A stretch of DNA of 10,600 nucleotides from contig JACRGZ010000159.1 in NCBI GenBank assembly GCA_016234155.1, forward strand, positions 1-10,600, in the 5' to 3' direction. Positions within the stretch are counted from its first letter, which is position 1, and each line of letters starts with the position of its first letter. Under the pieces are notes generated by a model. It was not told the origin of the DNA. It did not search any database and saw nothing but the letters and a program-made list of their open reading frames with translations. Below, in pieces: positions 1 to 5,845 of the stretch. The DNA is from Nitrospirota bacterium. Its GTDB lineage: Bacteria > Nitrospirota > 9FT-COMBO-42-15 > HDB-SIOI813. The position numbers were made by a program, and so were the translations under genes.

Positions 1-114
1 TCAAGGGGTCAAGGATTCAAGGGTTCAAGTGAAGAGGCCATTGCCGCTTCAATCTCTGCCTTTTCCCTACACTTGACCCCTCGACCCCTTGACCCCTTGA
101 ATCCTGATTTTCAG
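1..114. repeat. 8-nt-unit inverted repeat element, copy 1 (left end may lie outside window)
   Basis: The left arm (1-30) is made of degenerate 8-nt units of the type TCAAGGGG, TCAAGGAT, TCAAGGGT. The right arm (70-103) is the same pattern on the opposite strand (CTTGACCC units). Aligning the reverse complement of the left arm with the right arm by hand gives about 27 of 31 matches, so the arms could pair around a spacer of roughly 40 nt. The right edge ends in CCTTGAATCCTGATTTTCAG (95-114), which recurs exactly at 2634-2653. The element lies immediately upstream of queE. It may begin before base 1. No T-run follows it, so I do not call it a terminator. Confidence 0.85.
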
Positions 115-141
115 AAGGGATTTTTGGGTAAACTGCTTTTT

Positions 142-801
142 ATGAAGATAAATGAGATATTTAAGGGCATCCAGGGGGAAACATCCTTTCAGGGGGTGCC
201 ATCTGTCTTTATCAGGACTACTGGCTGCAATCTAAGGTGCCGCTGGTGTGATACAACATACGCATATCTCGAAGGGACAGACTACACTATAGCTGAGATC
301 TTAAAAATCGTAGAAAAATATGCCTGTCCAGAGTCAAATCGAAGGACCTGTAAGTATATTGTAATTACAGGTGGAGAACCCCTCATGCAGGAAGAGACAC
401 CATCGCTTATAACCCAACTTATACAGAAAGGGTATAAAGTCCTTGTAGAGACTAATGGCAGTATGGATATCTCAAGGCTTCATCCTGAGGCAATAAAGAT
501 ACTGGATATTAAATGCCCGGAGAGCGGCATGACGGAGAAGCTCCGCTGGCAAAATATAGAGGCCCTCTCCCCCGCTGATGAGGTCAAGTTTGTAGCAGCA
601 GATTATGATGACTATAAATGGGCAAGGGCGATAATAGAGTATTACAGGCTTGCAGATACCTGTACGGTTATAATCTCCCCTGTCTTCGGCCGGCTTGATC
701 CAAAAATACTGGCTGAATGGATTATAAACGATAATCTCAACGTACGGTTGCAATTACAGTTGCACAAGTATATATGGGGTCCTGATGTCAGAGGCGTCTA
801 A
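142..801 (+). CDS. queE: 7-carboxy-7-deazaguanine synthase (radical SAM, QueE)
   Basis: QueE converts 6-carboxy-tetrahydropterin to 7-carboxy-7-deazaguanine, the radical-SAM ring contraction in cytosolic queuosine/preQ0 synthesis. The 219-residue product has the family features in order: an N-terminal FKGIQGET substrate-loop motif (residues 7-14, where many homologues have QGEG), the Cx3Cx2C cluster motif CNLRCRWC (29-36), TGGEP (76-80), VETNGS, LDIKCP, and a C-terminal LQLHKYIW close to the usual QxHKxxW ending. Length fits the family. The frame stays open upstream to a TTG at 73, but that extension is translated repeat DNA and the homology starts at MKINEIF, so I chose ATG 142. No good ribosome-binding site is visible. 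The stop codon lies inside hpnC, giving a 17-nt overlap and suggesting co-transcription with the squalene genes. Confidence 0.93.
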   Translation: MKINEIFKGIQGETSFQGVPSVFIRTTGCNLRCRWCDTTYAYLEGTDYTIAEILKIVEKYACPESNRRTCKYIVITGGEPLMQEETPSLITQLIQKGYKVLVETNGSMDISRLHPEAIKILDIKCPESGMTEKLRWQNIEALSPADEVKFVAADYDDYKWARAIIEYYRLADTCTVIISPVFGRLDPKILAEWIINDNLNVRLQLQLHKYIWGPDVRGV

Positions 802-1636
802 ATCTTTTAGCTACTGCAGCAGTATTGCTTCAGGACATTATGAAAACTTCCCTGTAGGGTCATGGCTGATCCCCAGGGAGAAGAAGAAATATGTCCACAC
901 CATATATGCATTTGCACGTAAAGCGGATGACTTTGCAGACGAGAAGGTGTATAGAGAAGAAGAACGTCTGCAACTTCTTGAAGATTGGGAAAATAGGCTT
1001 GAGGGATGCATTGACGGAGGCTCAAAAGACCCGGTATTCATTGCACTCAAAGAGACTATTGAGAAGTTTGATATACCTGTGGGACTGTTAAAGAATCTTA
1101 TCGTTGCCTTTAAAATGGACACGGTCAATAAGCGATACAAAAAGATGTCAGACGTTCTTAATTATTGTGATTATTCCGCAAATCCGGTAGGGAGGATAGT
1201 CCTGCACCTGTTTGAATATAAAGACCCTGAGCTCCACAGACTATCTGACTTTATCTGTACTGCCCTGCAACTCACAAATTTCTGGCAGGATATCGCTATA
1301 GACCTTGAGAAAGACCGTATATATCTCCCCTTAGAGGATATGGAGCGGTTTGGCTATACAGTGGATGAGCTAAAATCTCACGTTATAAATGATACATTCA
1401 GGGATCTTTTAGCCGGTAAGATAAGGTTTACAAGAGGTCTTTTCACGCAGGGGTTACCGCTCTGCACGAGTGTTGGTAAAGACCTCTCGCTCGAACTCAG
1501 GGCTGTGTGGTCAGGCGGCATGAAGATCCTCGAAAAGATAGAAAAAAATGGATATGATGTCTTTAATAGAAGGCCTGTTATAACTGCGCTGGACAAGGTA
1601 AAGATCTTTTCGCGGGCACTGATTATGGGACACTGA
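785..1636 (+). CDS. hpnC: Hydroxysqualene synthase HpnC (squalene/phytoene synthase family)
   Basis: This 283-residue protein belongs to the trans-isoprenyl diphosphate synthase, squalene/phytoene synthase family. Both Asp-rich motifs that bind Mg-diphosphate are present: DDFAD at 48-52 and D169-x3-D173 in QDIAIDLEKDRIYLP. HpnC converts presqualene diphosphate made by HpnD into hydroxysqualene. The N-terminal GHYENFPVGSWLIP (17-30) and the position ahead of hpnD favour HpnC rather than HpnD. The start is ATG 785, inside the end of queE, with GGGG a few bases upstream as a weak ribosome-binding site. The TGA stop at 1634-1636 is in the same frame as hpnD and is separated from its start by only GCA. 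The two neighbours are paralogues sharing RIYLPLED and the following FGYT. Confidence 0.88.
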   Translation: MSEASKSFSYCSSIASGHYENFPVGSWLIPREKKKYVHTIYAFARKADDFADEKVYREEERLQLLEDWENRLEGCIDGGSKDPVFIALKETIEKFDIPVGLLKNLIVAFKMDTVNKRYKKMSDVLNYCDYSANPVGRIVLHLFEYKDPELHRLSDFICTALQLTNFWQDIAIDLEKDRIYLPLEDMERFGYTVDELKSHVINDTFRDLLAGKIRFTRGLFTQGLPLCTSVGKDLSLELRAVWSGGMKILEKIEKNGYDVFNRRPVITALDKVKIFSRALIMGH

Positions 1637-1639
1637 GCA

Positions 1640-2494
1640 TTGCACTACAGCGCTAATCCAACACAATGCCATAGAATTACCAAGGGGAGTAATACCAATT
1701 TCTACTACTCTTTCCTTTCACTCCCTTCTGAAAAGAGAAAGGCAATCTACTCAATCTATGCCCTCTGCCGCCGTCTGGATGACGTCGTGGACAAATCCGA
1801 CAGCAAGCTTGAGGCCTCAGAAAACCTCCTTAAATGGACAACGGATATCATCAACATGTATGAAGGTCGGCCCTCACACCCGGTTACTGTAGAACTCAAA
1901 CCATACATAGAGAGATACTCCATCCCCCGGAAATACTTTTTTGAGCTTATAAAAGGGGTGGAGATGGATCTTATAAAAAACAGATACGGGACCTTTGATG
2001 AGTTACACAAGTATTGCTACAGGGTGGCATCTGCGGTCGGGTTAATCTGTGCAGAGGTATTCGGTTACAGGAATGCAGAGACATTGGGATACGCGGTTGA
2101 TCTCGGGATTGCCATGCAGCTTACCAATATACTCAGGGATATAAAGGCCGATGCGGCAAAGGGACGCATATATCTGCCGCTTGAAGACCTGAGGAAATTC
2201 GGTTACACGGAGGCAGAACTACTTTCGTCTACATATAATCCGACATTTATCGAAGTTATGCAATTTGAGTGTCAGCGTGCATGGGGCTATTATAAGAGGG
2301 CACAGGAAACACTTCCTAAGGAAGACAGGAAGGCTATGATAGCCGCTGAGATAATGCGGGCTATTTACAGCCGCCTCCTGCAAAAGATAGAGGCTGCAAA
2401 ATATGATGTGTTTTCTCTTCCCATACAATTGACAAAGACACAGAAACTATATATTGCCTTCAGAACCTGGCTTGAAAACAAACTGGGGGCATGA
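1640..2494 (+). CDS. hpnD: Presqualene diphosphate synthase HpnD
   Basis: HpnD joins two farnesyl diphosphates into presqualene diphosphate, the first step of the HpnCDE route to squalene. The 284-residue product carries CHRITKGSNTNFYYSFL near its start, the first Asp-rich motif DDVVD (47-51), YCYRVASAVG (125-134) and the second Asp-rich motif in MQLTNILRDIKAD (D167, D171) followed by GRIYLP. The start must be TTG 1640: the in-frame hpnC stop is six bases upstream, conserved sequence begins about ten codons in, and the next ATG in frame is codon 73. There is no clear ribosome-binding site, so translation probably depends on ribosomes finishing hpnC. Assignment as HpnD rather than HpnC rests on the RITKGSNTNFYYSF start and on gene order. 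Confidence 0.88.
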   Translation: MHYSANPTQCHRITKGSNTNFYYSFLSLPSEKRKAIYSIYALCRRLDDVVDKSDSKLEASENLLKWTTDIINMYEGRPSHPVTVELKPYIERYSIPRKYFFELIKGVEMDLIKNRYGTFDELHKYCYRVASAVGLICAEVFGYRNAETLGYAVDLGIAMQLTNILRDIKADAAKGRIYLPLEDLRKFGYTEAELLSSTYNPTFIEVMQFECQRAWGYYKRAQETLPKEDRKAMIAAEIMRAIYSRLLQKIEAAKYDVFSLPIQLTKTQKLYIAFRTWLENKLGA

Positions 2495-2506
2495 AAATTA
2501 AATAAA

Positions 2507-2653
2507 GGGGTCAAGGGGTCGAGGATTCAAGGGGTCAAGATAGAAGTAAGAAGTAAGAATCAAGAAGTTAGAAAAATAACGGACATGTTTCACGGGATTT
2601 TCTACCTACACTTGAACCCTTGACCCCTCGAATCCTTGAATCCTGATTTTCAG
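2507..2653. repeat. 8-nt-unit inverted repeat element, copy 2
   Basis: The left arm (2507-2539) is built of TCAAGGGG/TCGAGGAT-type units and the right arm (2610-2642) is the same pattern inverted. By hand alignment about 26 of 33 positions match between one arm and the reverse complement of the other, and the variant TCGA unit falls at the same place in both arms. The right edge CCTTGAATCCTGATTTTCAG (2634-2653) is identical to that of the copy before queE. The spacer contains a second, unrelated short tandem array at 2543-2577. The element fills most of the 171-nt gap between hpnD and hpnE. Confidence 0.87.
2543..2577. repeat. Degenerate 7-nt tandem array in the spacer of repeat copy 2
   Basis: Five consecutive 7-nt units can be read: GAAGTAA, GAAGTAA, GAATCAA, GAAGTTA, GAAAAAT. 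The first two are identical and the rest decay. This unit differs from the 8-nt units of the flanking arms, so the gap looks like a composite of two simple-repeat types. Confidence 0.6.
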
Positions 2654-2656
2654 GGG
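2652..2656 (+). promoter_or_regulatory. Ribosome-binding site supporting the hpnE start at 2666
   Basis: AGGGG lies 9 nt upstream of ATG 2666 and overlaps the last bases of the repeat element. It favours ATG 2666 over the in-frame TTG 2636, which sits inside the repeat and has no purine-rich site before it. Confidence 0.5.
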
Positions 2657-2665
2657 TATTTTCAG

Positions 2666-4015
2666 ATGAAAAAAGTCATTATCATCGGCGGCGGCTTTGC
2701 CGGCCTCACCGCATCTGCAGAGCTTCTGTCCGCAGGTTTTCATGTAACCCTCATAGAACAACGAAGATTCTTAGGCGGACGGGCATATTCATTCTTTGAT
2801 AAAAAGGCAGGCATTGAACTGGATAACGGCCAGCACATCCTGATGGGATGCTACGAGAAGACCTTCAGATTTCTGAAAAAGATAGGCGTTGCTGATAAGT
2901 TATACATTCAAAAAAATCTATGTGTAGATTTCGCGGACAATCGTGGGGGAACTTACAGATTAGATTGTCTCCCGCTGCCTGCACCACTCCATATTTTATC
3001 AGGCATCTTGCGATTTAAAGCCCTAAGTCTTACAGACAGACTCAGAATTCTAAACATCGCACGAGGAGTTTTGGGTGGCAGCCTCACAAATTCGTCCGGC
3101 AATTGCTCTGTTGCAGAATGGCTTGCCGGACTTGGCCAGAGTGAGCAGTCACGGGATGCCCTGTGGGATATCATAACACTTGCAACGATGAATGAAGACC
3201 CGGACAGGGCATCAGCCGCCATCTTTAAGACCGTCTTGAGAAAGGCCTTCTTTACCGGCAGGAAAGGCTCAAGGATTGTATTGCCTGCTGTCCCTCTAAG
3301 CAGGCTATATGTAGACGCCGCAGAAACTTACCTGAAACAATATGGAGGAGATATACAAAAAGGGTGTCTCGCATCAGAGATATTGATAAAAAACTGTAAA
3401 GTCTCCGGAATAAGATTACGGGATGGAAGGATAGTGAGAGGAGACTATTATATGAGCGCAGTTCCTTACCACTCTCTACAAAGATTATTAGATGCTGTCA
3501 TTCCTGCCCCTGCTTCCGCATGGGTAAACTCAGCAGGAATCCATGGTCTGGATTCCCTTAAATCATCACCTATCATATCCATACATCTCCTGTTCGATAA
3601 ACCCATAACCCGCTATCCCTTTGTAGCGGCGATTAACTCCCCTATCCAATGGGTCTTTAATAAAGAGATGATATACAGTGATAATGCCTACAAAGGTCTT
3701 GTATCCCTTGTTATAAGCGGCGCACATCACTATGTTGACTGGACTTCCGATAAACTGATAGCTATGTCATTATCTGAACTCAGGAGGATGTTACCTCTTG
3801 CTGACTCTGCCAAACTCCTCTACAGCAAGGTGATAAAAGAGAGAGCGGCCACCTTCTCTCCTCTGCCTGGTGTAGAAAAATACCGGCCGGATCAAAAGAC
3901 ACCCATAAAGAATCTCTTCCTCGCAGGTGACTGGACAGACACAGGACTTCCAGCAACAATAGAAGGGGCAGTTATAAGCGGGTTGAAGTGTGCAAAGGCA
4001 ATTGTCAGCATTTAA
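2666..4015 (+). CDS. hpnE: Hydroxysqualene dehydroxylase HpnE (FAD-dependent, amine oxidase fold)
   Basis: HpnE reduces hydroxysqualene to squalene, finishing the HpnCDE branch that supplies hopanoid cyclases. The 449-residue product starts with a Rossmann FAD-binding motif (VIIIGGGFAGLTAS, glycines 8-10 and 13), followed by an E residue after the second strand (LIEQRRFLGGRAYSF) and NGQHILMGCYEKTFRFL typical of this flavoprotein family. It ends with the C-terminal FAD-contact segment AGDWTDTGLPATIEGAVISG (420-439). Length is usual for HpnE and related squalene- or carotenoid-associated oxidoreductases. Start ATG 2666 is chosen for its AGGGG site and because the ten codons upstream are repeat sequence. 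Carotenoid desaturase relatives share the fold, but the hpnC-hpnD context supports HpnE. Confidence 0.9.
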   Translation: MKKVIIIGGGFAGLTASAELLSAGFHVTLIEQRRFLGGRAYSFFDKKAGIELDNGQHILMGCYEKTFRFLKKIGVADKLYIQKNLCVDFADNRGGTYRLDCLPLPAPLHILSGILRFKALSLTDRLRILNIARGVLGGSLTNSSGNCSVAEWLAGLGQSEQSRDALWDIITLATMNEDPDRASAAIFKTVLRKAFFTGRKGSRIVLPAVPLSRLYVDAAETYLKQYGGDIQKGCLASEILIKNCKVSGIRLRDGRIVRGDYYMSAVPYHSLQRLLDAVIPAPASAWVNSAGIHGLDSLKSSPIISIHLLFDKPITRYPFVAAINSPIQWVFNKEMIYSDNAYKGLVSLVISGAHHYVDWTSDKLIAMSLSELRRMLPLADSAKLLYSKVIKERAATFSPLPGVEKYRPDQKTPIKNLFLAGDWTDTGLPATIEGAVISGLKCAKAIVSI

Positions 4016-4022
4016 CCGAGGG

Positions 4023-4042
4023 AAAAATCCTCTTCGGAGGAT
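4023..4042 (-). terminator. Hairpin with minus-strand T-run, likely terminator of the thyX-like operon
   Basis: A perfect 6-bp stem ATCCTC (4027-4032) / GAGGAT (4037-4042) encloses TTCG. Read on the minus strand the stem is followed directly by a T-run (complement of the A-run at 4023-4027), which is the arrangement of an intrinsic terminator for transcripts arriving from the thyX-like gene, whose stop is about 155 nt away. On the plus strand the loop is the very stable C(UUCG)G tetraloop but no T-run follows, so action on hpnE transcripts is less certain. Confidence 0.55.
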
Positions 4043-4044
4043 GT

Positions 4045-4149
4045 AAACTTGATGGACTCGTAAAAAGTCATCAAGCCTGTCATTGCGGTGAGCCGAAGCC
4101 CTGACCCTGAACTTGATTCAGGGGAAGGGGAAGCGAGTTTATCAAACTT
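4045..4149. repeat. ~105-bp element with imperfect terminal inverted repeats, MITE-like
   Basis: The ends AAACTTGATGGACTCG (4045-4060) and CGAGTTTATCAAACTT (4134-4149) are inverted copies matching at about 12 of 16 positions. Inside are a hairpin at 4048-4075 (CTTGATGGACT against AGTCATCAAG, one bulge) and a second, perfect 7-bp hairpin, CCCTGAA (4105-4111) / TTCAGGG (4117-4123). No open reading frame and no obvious target-site duplication are visible. It sits between the convergent hpnE and thyX-like genes. I recall similar AACTTGATGGACTCGTAAAAAG-type sequences as intergenic repeats in environmental proteobacterial and Nitrospirota genomes, but could not check this. Confidence 0.6.
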
Positions 4150-4196
4150 AACGGGAATAAATTTAAAAAGGGAGACCTGTAACGTTTTGGTAGTGT

Positions 4197-5834
4197 TCAG
4201 ATTACCCTTTTATAATCTCTGAGCCTCAGCCGCCAGACCTTGACTCCGCAGAAGCGTTCGCCTTCAGGACATACTGGCCGCACATCGGCCATATCTCTCG
4301 ACGTGCATGGGGGAAGGAGGTATTTGCCTGTGGTGGGATTGACCTCACAAATTTGCATAACCTCATCGAGGGATGCACGCCATATCTCCTCCTGGGCGTT
4401 GTAGCAAAGTCGCATAGCATACTTATGCCTTAAATTCAACAGGTCCCCAGACTCGGTAAAACGGATCGCAGCAGCATTTGGAAGGAGATACATGGCAAAC
4501 TCATCACTCACGCCAAGGGCCTTGAGCCGGTTGATCCCATCCCATGCCTGATCCATCGTCTCCCTGTAAAACCTCTCTACCTTCCCGTCCTGACGGATGA
4601 GTTCCGGAGTGATGTAATCAGGCTCATCGGTAATGTGCCTATGGAGACATGGGCGTGTAGCAGGCGTCATCCTGTGCCGCTGATCCTGAGAGTCTGCTGT
4701 ATGGCTGATCTTCTTCCGGAACGTATAGGTTGCATGGGAGAGCGCCCTCGTCAGCTTGGACAGTGTCGCCAGATTTAATGTCTCGCCATAAAGTCTATTC
4801 TGTGAGGGGTCTAATACAAGTCTTAATGCCTGATTGTCACTAAGCCTCCGCTTATCCCTGTACCTTGAAGAGGGGAGGCCAAGGACCTCACGGACAGACT
4901 GGGCAACAGTGGCCTCGTTGTTCTGCTTGTAGTCAACCAATTTCGATACCCGTCCTCCCAGACTCGCATCAAATTCCTTCAGGAATCTTTTTTGAATACG
5001 AGGGCCCAACACCGGCTCGTGGGATACAAAAAACCGGTATTCTGGTGTTGCTTCCATATCCAGCGGCTCTTCAAGGATGGCCTTGTAGAGCGGCTCTGCA
5101 CGGAGAATCTCCTGTATTATCTTGCCCACGACAATACGCTGCTCAAGAGGGGCATCGTACTGGTTACAAAGGCGGTAGTATCGGAAGATTGTGAGGACAT
5201 TAACAGTATGGTAGAGATATGTAAATGCAGCAACAGGTATCACATACCTTGCCACCTCCTGTGCCTTTTTAGTGACCTCCCTTTCAAGTTTCTTAGCAGA
5301 CTTGTAAATGGGAAGTTCTATCTGAAGCAGATCAGAGTTTCTACCCCTGCGTTTTGCCCTCATCCTGTTCATCTCATAAGCCCTGAATCGCCTGAGATAC
5401 TCGGCCTTGACGATAGGGTAGAGACCCTCTGTCAGCCTGTAATACGCCTGCATCTGGAGTGCTGCGGTCTTTTCATACACTGCCAATGCCTCACCCTTCA
5501 AAGGCGGTATGAGAAAATTCCCCGGCCTGATTGCAACATAACGCTGGCTTACCTGCTCTGAATTATAAAAGGGGTGGCTGTGCAGGAATGACCAGACAAA
5601 CTGCCGTGAGACATTCGAAATAGCAAACTGAAAATGTGCATGCTGGAGTGTCGTGTGATGGCCTGCCTTATAGATATCCTTTGCGAGTTTCTTATAGTCT
5701 TCTGTTATGTTATCCTCGTCTATTATCCCTTTACCTGAATAGCATGTCTGGGCTGTGGCGACAAGGTTTTTGAAAGGGGTGGAAAATGCCTTCTCTAATT
5801 TAACAATGGGTGCAGGAGATATGAATTGTTCCAT
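4197..5834 (-). CDS. Tandem-domain ThyX-like flavin-dependent thymidylate synthase family protein
   Basis: ThyX makes dTMP from dUMP using FAD, NADPH and methylene-tetrahydrofolate. This product is 545 residues, about twice a usual ThyX (220-260). The N-terminal half has GHHTTLQHAHFQF (58-70) and SEQVSQRYV (92-100), as in ThyX, but the flavin motif RHR is replaced by HSH (85-87). It continues with a segment around FRYYRLCNQYDAPLEQRI. The C-terminal half has ISH followed by DSQDQRHRMTP with RHR intact at 386-388, then LLPNAAAIRF and LRHKYAMRLCYNAQEEIW (468-485), the usual C-terminal nucleotide-site region. The two halves look like an internal duplication. The start has a strong AGGAG site. It follows the MoeA-like gene by 8 nt, so they form an operon. 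Whether it makes thymidylate or has another flavin-dependent role cannot be told here. Confidence 0.82.
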   Translation of the reverse strand: MEQFISPAPIVKLEKAFSTPFKNLVATAQTCYSGKGIIDEDNITEDYKKLAKDIYKAGHHTTLQHAHFQFAISNVSRQFVWSFLHSHPFYNSEQVSQRYVAIRPGNFLIPPLKGEALAVYEKTAALQMQAYYRLTEGLYPIVKAEYLRRFRAYEMNRMRAKRRGRNSDLLQIELPIYKSAKKLEREVTKKAQEVARYVIPVAAFTYLYHTVNVLTIFRYYRLCNQYDAPLEQRIVVGKIIQEILRAEPLYKAILEEPLDMEATPEYRFFVSHEPVLGPRIQKRFLKEFDASLGGRVSKLVDYKQNNEATVAQSVREVLGLPSSRYRDKRRLSDNQALRLVLDPSQNRLYGETLNLATLSKLTRALSHATYTFRKKISHTADSQDQRHRMTPATRPCLHRHITDEPDYITPELIRQDGKVERFYRETMDQAWDGINRLKALGVSDEFAMYLLPNAAAIRFTESGDLLNLRHKYAMRLCYNAQEEIWRASLDEVMQICEVNPTTGKYLLPPCTSRDMADVRPVCPEGERFCGVKVWRLRLRDYKRVI

Positions 5835-5838
5835 TTAT

Positions 5839-5845
5839 CTCCTCA
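5839..5845 (-). promoter_or_regulatory. Ribosome-binding site of the thyX-like gene overlapping the upstream stop
   Basis: On the minus strand TGAGGAGATAAATG holds the stop of the MoeA-like gene, an AGGAG site that uses the last base of that stop, and the start of the thyX-like gene after a 4-nt spacer. The arrangement points to translational coupling within one mRNA and fixes the start at 5834. Confidence 0.75.

Noticed and set aside
1..114. Octamer repeats as a CRISPR array or plasmid-type iterons
   Set aside because: Units are only 8 nt with no spacers, arms are inverted, copies are dispersed before several genes, and no replication or Cas gene is nearby.
2429..2456. TTGACA followed by a TATATT-like sequence near the end of hpnD as an hpnE promoter
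   Set aside because: It lies in coding sequence, the spacer is 13-16 nt depending on the choice of -10, and a TATA-rich codon context makes chance likely.
4016..4196. A small gene or RNA between hpnE and the thyX-like gene
   Set aside because: No open frame with a start and ribosome-binding site; the structure is explained by a hairpin and a terminal-inverted-repeat element.
4992..5561. Long plus-strand open frame opposite the thyX-like gene (189 codons)
   Set aside because: It is antisense to a clearly conserved protein, has no recognisable domain, and its composition follows from the opposite strand.
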